A stretch of 40,435 nucleotides of DNA from Natronohydrobacter sp. (GTDB lineage Bacteria > Pseudomonadota > Alphaproteobacteria > Rhodobacterales > Rhodobacteraceae), in the NCBI GenBank assembly GCA_020832585.1, contig JAFIEL010000010.1, positions 1-40,435 of the forward strand. The letters are read 5' to 3'. Below the pieces are notes generated by a model. The model was given only the letters and a program-made list of their open reading frames with translations. It searched no databases and was not told where the DNA came from. Shown piece after piece: positions 17,383 through 25,748 of this stretch (position 1 is its first letter; the number at the start of each line of letters is the position of its first letter). Both the position numbers and the translations under genes were made by a program.

Positions 17383-17415
17383 AAGGCGGGGCCTGCGGGC
17401 TCCGCCTTGCTTTTC
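17383..17415 (+). terminator. Attenuating hairpin after the binding-protein gene
   Basis: AAGGCGGGGCC (17383-17393) pairs with GGCTCCGCCTT (17398-17408) over 11 bp with one G-T wobble and a 4-nt loop, followed by GCTTTTCTTA. It fits a partial intrinsic terminator that lowers transcription into the permease gene, 33 nt downstream. Confidence 0.75.
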
Positions 17416-17447
17416 TTAGATTTCACGACATTGGGGGAGGAGTTGCG

Positions 17448-18563
17448 ATGTCCAGCACAGGCGCGGCCGTTGACGAACGCATCAAGGAAACATCGAGACT
17501 GCGCAAGGCACTGATCCGCCCGGAACTGGGTGCGATTGTCGGCACTTTCGCGGTATTCCTGTTCTTCATCATCTTCGCGGGCGACAGCGGCATGTTCAAC
17601 GCGCAAGGTGTGCTGAACTGGTCCACTGTCTCGGCGCAGTTCGTGATCATCGCGGTCGGAGCCTGCATGCTGATGATCGCAGGCGAGTTTGATCTTTCGG
17701 TCGGCTCGATGATCGGTTTTGCGGGCATGTCGATTGCGATCTTCTCGGTCACGCTAGGCTGGCCGGTCTGGCTTGCGATCCTGCTGACTTTCGCCATCTG
17801 CATCGCCATCGGGGCGCTGAATGGGGTGATCGTTGTCCGCACGGGCCTGCCCAGCTTCATCGTAACGCTGGCCTTCCTGTTCATCCTGCGCGGCTTCACC
17901 ATCTTCTTTCCGCAATTGATCGAGCGCCGCACGATCATCGGCGGCATTGCCGAACGCGCTGCGGGCGACTGGCTGGCCCCTGTTTTCGGTGGCAAGGTCG
18001 GCGGGTTCTTCTTCGACTGGCTGGCCAGTCAAGGCCTGATCGCCGTTTTCGAGCGCGGCAATCGTATGGGAGAGCCGATTGTAAACGGTATCCCGATGCT
18101 GATCGTCTGGGCGCTGGGGCTGATGGTTGTCGCGCATATCGTGCTGACACGCACCCGTTTCGGCAACTGGGTCTTTGCCGCAGGCGGCGACGCACAGGCC
18201 GCGCGCTATGTGGGCGTTCCAGTTGCACGGGTGAAAATCCTGATGTTCATGTTCACCGCTTTTTGCGCCACGGTCTTTGCAACCTGTCAGGTCATGGAAT
18301 TCGGATCGGCGGGCGCGGATCGCGGCCTGTTGAAAGAGTTCGAGGCGATCATCGCCGTGGTGATCGGCGGCGCGCTGCTGACCGGGGGCTATGGGTCGGT
18401 GATCGGGGCGGCGCTGGGCGCGCTGATCTTCGGGGTGGTGCAGCAGGGGCTGTTCTTTGCGGGCGTCGAATCCAGCCTGTTCCGGGTGTTTCTGGGGGTG
18501 ATCCTGCTCTTTGCGGTGATCCTGAACACCTATATCCGCCGGATCATCACAGGGGAGCGCTGA
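17448..18563 (+). CDS. ABC transporter permease, inositol/sugar type
   Basis: 371 residues with about ten hydrophobic segments of the ribose/inositol (RbsC-like) permease family. A family landmark is the cytoplasmic loop [18 protein letters not shown] near residues 246-263, which contacts the ATPase. The [13 protein letters not shown] segment near residue 80 is also typical. It forms the membrane channel for the periplasmic binding protein upstream. GGGGGAGGAG lies before the ATG. The stop is 1 nt from the start of the ATPase gene, indicating translational coupling. Corresponds to IatP of Caulobacter-type inositol importers by position and family. Confidence 0.9.
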   Translation: MSSTGAAVDERIKETSRLRKALIRPELGAIVGTFAVFLFFIIFAGDSGMFNAQGVLNWSTVSAQFVIIAVGACMLMIAGEFDLSVGSMIGFAGMSIAIFSVTLGWPVWLAILLTFAICIAIGALNGVIVVRTGLPSFIVTLAFLFILRGFTIFFPQLIERRTIIGGIAERAAGDWLAPVFGGKVGGFFFDWLASQGLIAVFERGNRMGEPIVNGIPMLIVWALGLMVVAHIVLTRTRFGNWVFAAGGDAQAARYVGVPVARVKILMFMFTAFCATVFATCQVMEFGSAGADRGLLKEFEAIIAVVIGGALLTGGYGSVIGAALGALIFGVVQQGLFFAGVESSLFRVFLGVILLFAVILNTYIRRIITGER

Positions 18564-18564
18564 G

Positions 18565-19356
18565 ATGAGCAGTTTTGACCACAACCCGATTGTCGAGATG
18601 CGCAATATCGAGAAGCATTTCGGCCCGGTCATCGCGCTGAACGGGGTCAGTTTCGACATCCGCCCCGGAGAATGCCACTGCCTGCTGGGCGATAATGGCG
18701 CCGGGAAATCCACCTTCATCAAGACCATGTCCGGGGTACACAAACCAACGAAGGGTGAAATCCTGTTCGAGGGCAAGCGCATGGATTTCGCAAGCCCGCG
18801 CGATGCGATGGAAGCCGGGATCGCGACGGTTTATCAGGATCTGGCGATGATCCCGCTGATGTCAGTGACGCGCAATTTCTGGATGGGGCGGGAACCGGTC
18901 AAGCGCGTCGGCCCTTTCAGTTTCATGGATTTCACCAAGGCCAATGACGTGACCATGGAAGAAATGCGCAAGATGGGAATCAATCTGCGATCACCGGATC
19001 AGGCGGTGGGCACGCTGTCGGGGGGCGAGCGGCAGACGGTGGCGATTGCGCGCGCCGTCTATTTCGGGGCCAAGGTGCTGATCCTGGATGAGCCGACCTC
19101 GGCGCTGGGGGTGCGTCAGACCGCCAATGTGCTCTCGACCATCGACAAGGTGCGCAAGACCGGGATCGGTGTGGTCTTCATCACCCACAATGTGCGCCAT
19201 GCCATGGCGGTGGGCGACCGCTTTACGGTGTTGAACCGGGGCAAGACGCTGGGCACGGCGCAGCGCGGGCAGATCACCCCCGAAGAATTGCAGGATCTGA
19301 TGGCGGGCGGGCAGGAACTGGTCGCGCTGGAAGGTTCGCTTGGCGGAACCGTGTGA
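18565..19356 (+). CDS. ABC transporter ATP-binding protein, single-domain, inositol/sugar type
   Basis: 263 residues with one ATPase domain: Walker [10 protein letters not shown] (42-50), signature LSGGERQ (151-157), Walker [13 protein letters not shown] (171-182), and switch histidine in FITHNVRHA. Sugar importers of the ribose type often have a tandem ATPase of about 500 residues; here only one domain exists, so it should work as a homodimer. It energises import through the permease encoded 1 nt upstream. The last base of its stop codon is the first of the iolB ATG, so the four genes form a tight operon. Confidence 0.9.
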   Translation: MSSFDHNPIVEMRNIEKHFGPVIALNGVSFDIRPGECHCLLGDNGAGKSTFIKTMSGVHKPTKGEILFEGKRMDFASPRDAMEAGIATVYQDLAMIPLMSVTRNFWMGREPVKRVGPFSFMDFTKANDVTMEEMRKMGINLRSPDQAVGTLSGGERQTVAIARAVYFGAKVLILDEPTSALGVRQTANVLSTIDKVRKTGIGVVFITHNVRHAMAVGDRFTVLNRGKTLGTAQRGQITPEELQDLMAGGQELVALEGSLGGTV

Positions 19357-20165
19357 TGGGCAGCTTGCTGCGCAAACCAAAGGGCCAGACCGGACTTGTC
19401 CACGCCATCACCCCCGAGGATGCTGGCTGGGGCTATGTCGGGTTTGATCTGTGGCGGCTGGCACCTGAAGAGATTGCGGCGGGCAAGCTGGAGGGGCGCG
19501 AGGCGATCCTTGTGCTGGTAGAAGGGCGTGCGGAACTCACTGCGGCGGGGCAGAGCCTGGGCGAACTCGGTGGGCGAATGAGCGTGTTCGAGCGCACGCC
19601 CCCGCATTGCGTTTATATCCCGCCCGGCACGACATGGCAGGCGCGCGCGACAACGCCCTGTGTGCTGGCGGTGTGCAGCGCCCCCAGTCCCGGCGGGCGG
19701 CCCGTGCAGATGCTTGGCCCTGACGGGATTGTGCTGGAAAGCCGCGGCGAGGGCACCAATGCCCGCTATATCAACAATATCGCCATGGAAGGGCGCGATG
19801 TGGCCGACAGCCTGCTGGTGACGGAAGTGTTCACACCGGCAGGGCATTGGTCGTCCTACCCGCCGCACCGGCATGATGAAGACAACTTCCCTGATCTGAC
19901 CTATCTGGAAGAGACCTATTACCATCGGCTGGACCCGTCAGACTGTTTCGGGTTCCAGCGGGTTTTCACGGATGATCTGAGCCTGGATGAAACCATGGCA
20001 CCGGCGGATCACGATGTGGTTCTGGTGCCAAAGGGCCACCACCCCTGCGCGGCCCCGCATGGGGTCGAGATGTACTATCTTAATGTCATGGCGGGCCCGC
20101 GCCGGGCATGGCGTTTTCAGACACATCCGGCCTTTGCGCATATGATGGGCCCGCGCGTCACCTGA
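19356..20165 (+). CDS. iolB: 5-deoxy-glucuronate isomerase, canonical
   Basis: 269-residue double-cupin enzyme. The metal site is HRHDEDN (171-177), EETYYHRL (185-192) and KGHHP (226-230), followed by GVEMYYLNVMAGP, all hallmarks of IolB. It isomerises 5-deoxy-D-glucuronate to the open 5-dehydro-2-deoxygluconate phosphorylated by IolC. The ATG at 19356 overlaps the stop of the ATPase gene; a GTG one codon earlier is possible. Being in the importer operon ties uptake and catabolism together. A second, diverged IolB-like gene lies in the iolD operon. Confidence 0.92.
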   Translation: MGSLLRKPKGQTGLVHAITPEDAGWGYVGFDLWRLAPEEIAAGKLEGREAILVLVEGRAELTAAGQSLGELGGRMSVFERTPPHCVYIPPGTTWQARATTPCVLAVCSAPSPGGRPVQMLGPDGIVLESRGEGTNARYINNIAMEGRDVADSLLVTEVFTPAGHWSSYPPHRHDEDNFPDLTYLEETYYHRLDPSDCFGFQRVFTDDLSLDETMAPADHDVVLVPKGHHPCAAPHGVEMYYLNVMAGPRRAWRFQTHPAFAHMMGPRVT

Positions 20166-20180
20166 GGACGCGCGCGCGGC

Positions 20181-20654
20181 TCAGACGCCAGACACGGGCG
20201 GGTCCGGTTGCGGAAGTGCTGGCGCGTCCTCGGCATCGAACAGCGCGCCGAGCCGCTGCGTCACACTCAGAATCAGTGTCTGCTCCCAATCGGCAAGCGC
20301 CTCGAAGCGCTCCGTAAAGCGGGTTTGCAGCGGGTCGGGGATATCATCGAGCAACGCGCGCCCCGCATCTGTCAGAATCACCCAGATCGCGCGCCGGTCC
20401 GCTTGGCGCCGCTCGCGCCGCACCAGCCCGCGCGCTTCGAGCTTGTCGATCTGCAGACTGATCGTCGCCTGCCCCACACCCAAGGCGCGCGCAATATCAC
20501 GCGGCATTTCCTGTCCGTGGCGCGCGACTTCGAACAGGACCAGTAACTGCGCCTGCGTCAGATTGGAGGCCCGTGCCATCGACCGGGCGTTGGTATCAAG
20601 GACATGCACGACCCGGCGCAATGCGATCAGGGTCTCGGCGGAACGGTCAATCAC
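20181..20654 (-). CDS. ectR: MarR-family regulator of ectoine genes (EctR-like)
   Basis: 157 residues with the winged helix of MarR proteins: LTQAQLLVLFEVARHG, ARALGVGQATISLQIDKLEARGLVRRERRQADRRAIWVILTDAGRAL (wing with DRR). A MarR gene divergent from ectABC-ask is the arrangement known for EctR, a repressor that relaxes under high salt. The 280-bp intergenic region shared with ectA contains an imperfect palindrome over the ectA -10 box. Identification as EctR rests on family plus position. It is convergent with iolB (stops 15 nt apart). Confidence 0.88.
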   Translation of the reverse strand: MIDRSAETLIALRRVVHVLDTNARSMARASNLTQAQLLVLFEVARHGQEMPRDIARALGVGQATISLQIDKLEARGLVRRERRQADRRAIWVILTDAGRALLDDIPDPLQTRFTERFEALADWEQTLILSVTQRLGALFDAEDAPALPQPDPPVSGV

Positions 20655-20870
20655 AGGCGCCTCGCGAAGGGGAAAAGCACTGAACTTTGCAACTTTGTGT
20701 GTTGCAGCACAAGGTCAGGACAGCGGCCACTTCCGATTTGCTTATCATTATAAATAATTTGCATTTCGATGTATTTTTTGTGATTCTAGAGCTGTTTCGA
20801 TCCAGATTTCGCATTAAATTATTGTTTTTTAGTATTTTTATAGTCAACTGGAGTTGGTTTTTGCTTCGTA

Positions 20871-20900
20871 TTGAAAATCAAATAGGGATCGCTATATACA
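20871..20900 (+). promoter_or_regulatory. ectA promoter with candidate EctR operator, in AT-rich leader
   Basis: TTGAAA (20871-20876) followed by TATATA (20893-20898, spacing 16) or TATACA (20895-20900, spacing 18) gives a good sigma-70 promoter about 35 nt before the ectA ATG. An imperfect palindrome (20880-20897, 7 of 9 pairs, AAATAGGGA / TCGCTATAT) overlaps the -10, resembling the position I recall for EctR sites in methanotrophs. The block 20740-20900 is strikingly AT-rich against its surroundings. Confidence 0.65.
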
Positions 20901-20934
20901 TGCCTTGACCAAAGAAGCAGCACAAACGGGACAC

Positions 20935-21477
20935 ATGTCGAAACATTTCTCCACTCCGAAATCGCGCGAGGCGAGCCAGATCACCTTCCGCCGCCCGGTG
21001 AAGGCGGACGGGTCTGACGTCTGGAAGCTCGTAGCCGCCTGCCCGCCCCTCGATCAGAACTCGATGTACATGAATGTCGTGCAGTGCGATCACTTCGCCG
21101 ACACATGCATCATCGCGGAACGTCATGGACGGATCGTCGGATGGATTTCAGGGCATGTTCCGCCAGAGAATCCGCAGACCCTGTTTGTGTGGCAAGTCGC
21201 GGTGCATGCCGATGCGCGCGGCCTGGGGTTGGGCAAGCGCATGTTGAAACGGCTTCTTGACCGCCCGTCCTGCCGCACCCTGCGCAGGCTGGAAACGACG
21301 ATCACGCGCAGCAATGACGCGTCCTGGGGTCTGTTCCGCAGCTTTGCACGCGACCTGGGCGGAACGCTTAGCGACGCTCCGCATTATGAACGTGACGCCC
21401 ATCTGGACGGGCAACACGCCACCGAACATCTGGTCACCATCAGCCTGCCGCGCAACGCAATGCGTATCGCGGCCTGA
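20935..21477 (+). CDS. ectA: L-2,4-diaminobutyrate N-acetyltransferase
   Basis: 180-residue GNAT acetyltransferase. The segment WKLVAACPPLDQNSMYMN is diagnostic for EctA, and the acetyl-CoA loop is seen in QVAVHADARGLGLGKRML. It acetylates L-2,4-diaminobutyrate at the gamma nitrogen, the second dedicated step to ectoine. ATG 20935 is used with the weak GGGA before it; a TTG at 20905 is in frame but would fall at the transcription start of the predicted promoter. First gene of ectA-ectB-ectC-ask, 28 nt before ectB. Confidence 0.95.
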   Translation: MSKHFSTPKSREASQITFRRPVKADGSDVWKLVAACPPLDQNSMYMNVVQCDHFADTCIIAERHGRIVGWISGHVPPENPQTLFVWQVAVHADARGLGLGKRMLKRLLDRPSCRTLRRLETTITRSNDASWGLFRSFARDLGGTLSDAPHYERDAHLDGQHATEHLVTISLPRNAMRIAA

Positions 21478-21505
21478 CAGAGCGACAATACGAAAGGTTT
21501 TCCCC

Positions 21506-22771
21506 ATGACTGATATTTACACACGCCGCGAATCGCAGGCGCGCAGCTACTGCCGCGCCTTCCCCGTCACCTTCACCAAGGCGGTGAATGCCACGATGAC
21601 GGATGATCAGGGTCGCGAATACATCGACTTCCTTGCTGGCTGTTCGTCTTTGAACTACGGGCACAATGATCCCGACATGAAAGCCGCGCTGATCGCGCAT
21701 CTGGACCTGGATGGCGTGACGCATGGTCTGGACATGCACACAAGCGCCAAGGAAGCCTTTCTTGAGGCGTTCGAGCGCCTGATCCTTGCCCCGCGCGGGA
21801 TGGATCACAAGGTCATGTTTACCGGACCCACCGGCACAAATGCCGTTGAAGCCGCGATGAAACTTGCGCGCAAGACGACTGGGCGTGACACGATCATCGC
21901 GTTTACCAACGGGTTTCACGGCATGACCATGGGTGCGCTGGCCGCGACCGGCAATGCCGGCAAACGCGCGGGTGCCGGAACCAGCCTGACCGGCGTGGTG
22001 CGCATGCCCTTTGAGGATGCGCTGCCCGGTGTGGACTCGCTGGCCATGATCCGTGCCATGCTTGAAAACCCGTCCAGCGGCATTGACGCCCCGGCGGCAT
22101 TCCTGATCGAGCCTGTGCAGGGTGAGGGCGGTTTGAACGCGGCCTCGAAGAAGTTTCTGCAAGGGATTGAGAAGCTGGCGCGCGAGCATGGCGCACTGGT
22201 GATCATGGATGACATTCAGGCGGGCATCGGGCGCACAGGGCCTTTCTTCAGCTTTGAGGAGATGGGTGTGACCCCGGATCTGATCCCGCTGGCAAAATCG
22301 CTGTCCGGCATGGGGCTGCCGATGGCCGCGCTGCTGATCCGCCCGGATCTGGATATCTGGAAACCGGCTGAGCACAATGGCACGTTCCGCGGCAACAATC
22401 ATGCCTTTGTGACCGCGCGCGTCGCACTTGGAAAATTCTGGTCAGACGACCGCTTTCAGCGTCAGACCGGGGAGAAGGCCAGTTTCCTGACCCAGCGCCT
22501 GCGCGATATTGCCGCGCTGGTGCCCGGTGCAAGCCTGAAGGGTCGTGGAATGATGCAGGGCATCGATCTTGGTTCCGGCGACATGGCCGCCAGTGTCTGC
22601 GCGACCTGTTTTGACAACGGTCTGATCATCGAAACCTCGGGCGCGCATGATGAAGTGATCAAGGTGCTGGCCCCGCTGACAATCCCGCAGGCGCAACTCG
22701 CGCGCGGTCTGGACATTGTCGAGGCCGCCGTGAAGGCTGAGACCCGGACACAGAAAATCGCAGCGGAGTAA
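21506..22771 (+). CDS. ectB: L-2,4-diaminobutyrate transaminase
   Basis: 421-residue class III aminotransferase. Landmarks are the start [16 protein letters not shown], the PLP-phosphate segment [13 protein letters not shown] (105-117), acidic [13 protein letters not shown] (233-245) and the Schiff-base K264 in [10 protein letters not shown]. EctB transfers the amino group of glutamate to aspartate semialdehyde. The in-frame extension upstream runs through ectA and is rejected; the ATG at 21506 has GAAAGG 8 nt upstream and matches the family start. 4 nt separate it from ectC. Confidence 0.96.
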   Translation: MTDIYTRRESQARSYCRAFPVTFTKAVNATMTDDQGREYIDFLAGCSSLNYGHNDPDMKAALIAHLDLDGVTHGLDMHTSAKEAFLEAFERLILAPRGMDHKVMFTGPTGTNAVEAAMKLARKTTGRDTIIAFTNGFHGMTMGALAATGNAGKRAGAGTSLTGVVRMPFEDALPGVDSLAMIRAMLENPSSGIDAPAAFLIEPVQGEGGLNAASKKFLQGIEKLAREHGALVIMDDIQAGIGRTGPFFSFEEMGVTPDLIPLAKSLSGMGLPMAALLIRPDLDIWKPAEHNGTFRGNNHAFVTARVALGKFWSDDRFQRQTGEKASFLTQRLRDIAALVPGASLKGRGMMQGIDLGSGDMAASVCATCFDNGLIIETSGAHDEVIKVLAPLTIPQAQLARGLDIVEAAVKAETRTQKIAAE

Positions 22772-22775
22772 CCAG

Positions 22776-23162
22776 ATGATCATTCGTGACTTTCACAAGG
22801 CCAAGTCAACTGACCGGCGTGTGGCCGACCAGCAATGGGAATCGGTGCGCATGTTGCTGGCCGATGACGGGATGGGGTTTTCCTTTCACATCACGACCAT
22901 TGCGGCTGGAAGTGAGCACACCTTCCACTACAAGAACCATTTCGAGAGCGTCTATTGCATCTCGGGCGAGGGCGCGATTGAGGATCTGGCCACCGGCGAG
23001 GTGCATGAGATCCGCCCCGGTGTGATGTATGCGCTGAACCTGCATGACAAGCACACGCTGCGCTGCACGACCGAATGTGTCTTCGCCTGCTGCTTCAATC
23101 CGCCTGTGACGGGCAAGGAAGTGCATCAGGCCGATGGCTCTTACGCGCTGGAACATTCCTGA
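22776..23162 (+). CDS. ectC: Ectoine synthase
   Basis: 128-residue cupin of normal EctC length. It starts [10 protein letters not shown], and the iron-binding residues match the positions known for EctC: E57, Y85 and H93. It closes N-gamma-acetyl-diaminobutyrate to ectoine by removing water. The product is a cytoplasmic compatible solute for salt stress. No ectD follows, so 5-hydroxyectoine is not made from this locus. A hairpin separates it from the aspartokinase gene. Confidence 0.96.
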   Translation: MIIRDFHKAKSTDRRVADQQWESVRMLLADDGMGFSFHITTIAAGSEHTFHYKNHFESVYCISGEGAIEDLATGEVHEIRPGVMYALNLHDKHTLRCTTECVFACCFNPPVTGKEVHQADGSYALEHS

Positions 23163-23169
23163 ACAAAGG

Positions 23170-23197
23170 GCGGCAGGGGTGAAAAGCTACCTGCCGC
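23170..23197 (+). repeat. Intra-operon hairpin between ectC and ask
   Basis: GCGGCAGG (23170-23177) pairs with CCTGCCGC (23190-23197) around a 12-nt A-rich loop, ending 7 nt before the aspartokinase ATG. No T-run follows. It could protect the ectABC message or reduce aspartokinase translation, since no clear ribosome-binding site is left free between stem and start codon. Confidence 0.6.
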
Positions 23198-23204
23198 ATG
23201 ATCC

Positions 23205-24629
23205 ATGACCCATACAGTCGAGAAAATCGGCGGCACCTCGATGAGCCGCGCCCCTGAACTGGTGGAAACGCTTTTTCTGGGCGGTCGCAAAGCGGCGGAA
23301 CTCTACAACCGCATCTTCGTTGTCTCTGCCTTTGGCGGCATCACGAACATGCTGCTGGAGCACAAGAAAACCGGTTCGCCCGGTGTCTATGCCCGTTTTG
23401 CCGCTGATGACAGCGGCGCGGGCTGGCAAGACAGCCTGCGCGAGACGGCCACCCGGATGGGCGACATTCACGCGGAGATCCTGACCCATGCTGCAGACCG
23501 CGAGCGCGCGGATGCTTTCGTGCGCGACCGGATGGAAGGCGCGCGCGCCTGTCTGATGGATTTGCAGCGTCTGGGCAGCTATGGGCATTTCCGCATCGCG
23601 CAGCAGATGCACACGGTGCGCGAATTGCTCTCGGGCTTGGGCGAAGCTCATTCCGCCTTTGTGCTGACGCTTCTGTTGCAGCGCCACAAGCTCAATGCCC
23701 GGTTCATCGATCTGTCCGGCTGGCGCGACAGCGAGAACCCGGACTTGCACGCGCGTCTGGATCAGGCCATGGCTGGGGTCGATCTGAGCACGGAAATGCC
23801 CATCGTCACCGGCTATGCCCATTGCGCCGAGGGGCTGATGCGCGAGTATGACCGGGGGTATTCCGAAGTGGTCTTTGCCCATCTGGCGGCCCAGACCGGC
23901 GCGCGCGAGGCACTGATCCACAAGGAGTTTCACCTTTCGAGCGCCGACCCGAAGATCGTCGGCGTGGAAAACACCGTCAAGATCGGGCGCACCAGCTATG
24001 ATGTGGCGGACCAGCTCTCGAATCTGGGTATGGAAGCGATCCACCCCAATGCCGCGCGGGTCCTGCGCCGGGCCGATGTGCCCTTGCGCGTGACCAACGC
24101 CTTCGAGCCACATGATCCCGGCACGCTCATCGGACCGAAAGGCGGCGAACCTGGCCGTGTCGAGATGGTCACCGGGCTGGAAGTGCAGGCGTTCGAGCTG
24201 CATGAACCGGACATGGTGGGTTTGAAAGGCTATGATGCCTGCGCGCTGGAAGCCCTGACCCGGCACAAGCTCTGGATCGTGTCCAAGCATTCCAACGCCA
24301 ATACGATCACACATTATCTGAGCGGCTCGCTCAAGGCGATCAAGCGGGCCGAGGCGGATGTGCTAAAGACCTATCCCAACGCAACGGTTACAGCGCGCAG
24401 TCTGGCGCTGGTCTCGGCCATCGGGTCGGATCTTGGCGAGATTCAAGTGCTGTTGCGCGGGCTGCAGGCGTTGCAAGATGCCGGGATTGAGGTGCAGGCC
24501 GCGCAGCAGGGGCTACGGCGGGTCGAGGTGCAGTTTCTGGTGCCCAGAGAAGATCTGAATGCCGCCATCAAGGCACTGCATGGCGCTTTCATCCGCCCCG
24601 CTGACACAATCACCCGCGCAGCCGCCTGA
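23205..24629 (+). CDS. ask: Aspartate kinase of the ectoine operon (Ask_Ect)
   Basis: 474 residues. The amino-acid kinase domain begins VEKIGGTSMSR, with FVVSAFGGITNMLLEHK close behind and the ATP-site region PIVTGYAHCAEG near 200; C-terminal regulatory (ACT-like) segments include VGLKGYDACALEAL and VSAIGSDLGEIQVLL. KIGGTSM instead of the general KFGGTSV marks the ectoine-specific branch, thought to escape feedback inhibition by lysine and threonine. It supplies aspartyl phosphate towards aspartate semialdehyde for EctB. Last gene of the ect operon; convergent with hutC. Confidence 0.95.
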   Translation: MTHTVEKIGGTSMSRAPELVETLFLGGRKAAELYNRIFVVSAFGGITNMLLEHKKTGSPGVYARFAADDSGAGWQDSLRETATRMGDIHAEILTHAADRERADAFVRDRMEGARACLMDLQRLGSYGHFRIAQQMHTVRELLSGLGEAHSAFVLTLLLQRHKLNARFIDLSGWRDSENPDLHARLDQAMAGVDLSTEMPIVTGYAHCAEGLMREYDRGYSEVVFAHLAAQTGAREALIHKEFHLSSADPKIVGVENTVKIGRTSYDVADQLSNLGMEAIHPNAARVLRRADVPLRVTNAFEPHDPGTLIGPKGGEPGRVEMVTGLEVQAFELHEPDMVGLKGYDACALEALTRHKLWIVSKHSNANTITHYLSGSLKAIKRAEADVLKTYPNATVTARSLALVSAIGSDLGEIQVLLRGLQALQDAGIEVQAAQQGLRRVEVQFLVPREDLNAAIKALHGAFIRPADTITRAAA

Positions 24630-24755
24630 CATCACCAGCAACACATGCTTGGCGCACGGACCAATCCCTGTCGGGTTGGCCCGTGTCTGGTGCATTGGGC
24701 GATGGTCTTGCAATGATATCTGTGCGCCATCAGAACCGACCCGCTCCGGGCGCTC

Positions 24756-25457
24756 TCAAAGCCGCGTGTGCATCCGATAGCCCGGATGGAATGCCAGTCG
24801 GACCGATGTGATGATCTGCCCGTCATGTTGTGTTGTCCGGTCCAGTGCCAGCAGAGATGCGCCTTGACTGCAGCCCAACACCCCGGCTTCTTTTTCTGTC
24901 GCTGTCAGTGCCGAGACAGTGAAATCGCCCCCGTCGAAAGGCACCTCTCGGACCAGCCATTCATTCGGGCTGAGCGACCGGAAATCCGCAGACAGCACAT
25001 CGGGAACGGCATTGGAGTTGATCCAGCGTGTCTCGAACGCATAGGGCAGATTGTCGGCGGTGTAGAGTGTCTGCAGATACAGGATCGATATCCCGCCGGA
25101 AAGCTGAAGGCGGGCCTGTACATCTGGCGGTGGCACCCGCATCTCGCGCAGGAATATCTTGTAGTCGTAGCGCTGGCCCTTGCCCTCGATTTCTTCGCGA
25201 ATGACCGGGATGCTGAATTCGGCGCGGCGCACCGGGTTCAGCGTGACGCGCGTGCCAGCCTTGCGCCGACGGTCCAGAAGGCCCGCCTCGGCCAAGCCGC
25301 GCAATGCGCGGTTCACAGTGGCGCGCGCGCAGCCAAATTGCTGTGCCAGTTCCGCCTCATGCGGGATCAGTTCACCCGGCTTCCAGATGCGCTGGCTGAT
25401 GCAGCGACGCACTTCGTCCTGCACCGCTTGCCATGTCTTGCGGTCTTCCTCAGTCAC
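24756..25457 (-). CDS. hutC: GntR/HutC-family repressor of histidine utilisation
   Basis: 233 residues: N-terminal GntR winged helix (VRRCISQRIWKPGELIPHEAELAQQFGCARATVNRALRGL, spanning about 16-55) and C-terminal UTRA effector domain. The GELIPHEAELA and CARATVNRAL segments are typical of HutC, which is released by urocanate. It faces hutI-hutH-hutU, and a palindrome lies in their promoter. Start is GTG 25457, directly inside the end of the hutF-like remnant (whose TGA is at 25450-25452), the overlap expected if the two were once co-translated. Confidence 0.92.
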   Translation of the reverse strand: MTEEDRKTWQAVQDEVRRCISQRIWKPGELIPHEAELAQQFGCARATVNRALRGLAEAGLLDRRRKAGTRVTLNPVRRAEFSIPVIREEIEGKGQRYDYKIFLREMRVPPPDVQARLQLSGGISILYLQTLYTADNLPYAFETRWINSNAVPDVLSADFRSLSPNEWLVREVPFDGGDFTVSALTATEKEAGVLGCSQGASLLALDRTTQHDGQIITSVRLAFHPGYRMHTRL

Positions 25458-25677
25458 AGGCCATGTCCAGCAGCTGACCGGTCAACCACATATCCGGCAT
25501 CATTCGATCACCCCTTGCGAAAACAAAGCTATCGGGAACCTTGTCGCCCTGCCTGATCATCGGGTCAATATGGGAACTGTGCAGCACCAACGGATCCACG
25601 CCACGCGCACTGGTCGTTGCAAGGAGCCCCCGGTTACGGCCCTGACGGGTCAGCGCTTGATCTGCACAGGTTCGCAT
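25450..25677 (-). pseudogene. 3' remnant of hutF (formimidoylglutamate deiminase)
   Basis: The minus strand ahead of hutC holds a reading frame whose last 30 or so residues read QGDKVPDSFVFARGDRMM followed by PDMWLTGQLL. This matches the HutF tail (GDALLDSFVFAG-D-RMVRDVWSAGRHLV). The segment before it (RGVDPLVLHSSHIDPMI) aligns with the DLVxLDxxHP region. The rest of the roughly 450-residue amidohydrolase is missing, and no start codon with a ribosome-binding site is present. The fragment has lost catalytic parts and is a pseudogene. HutF normally converts formimidoylglutamate to formylglutamate; that step must be encoded elsewhere. Identification is by eye. Confidence 0.65.
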
Positions 25678-25689
25678 GCAGCAACCCTC

Positions 25690-25717
25690 TTGACATGAAA
25701 TTATGTATGCACATAAT
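25690..25717 (+). promoter_or_regulatory. hutI promoter overlapped by palindromic (HutC-type) operator
   Basis: TTGACA (25690-25695), 16 nt, CATAAT (25712-25717) forms a strong sigma-70 promoter 32 nt before the hutI ATG. Between and over the -10 is the perfect inverted repeat ATTATGT (25700-25706) / ACATAAT (25711-25717) with a 4-nt centre. A HutC dimer bound there would exclude RNA polymerase. Sequence is seen; HutC as binder is inferred from position. Confidence 0.78.
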
Positions 25718-25748
25718 AGACATATACCCGCATTAATCAAGGTCTGCC

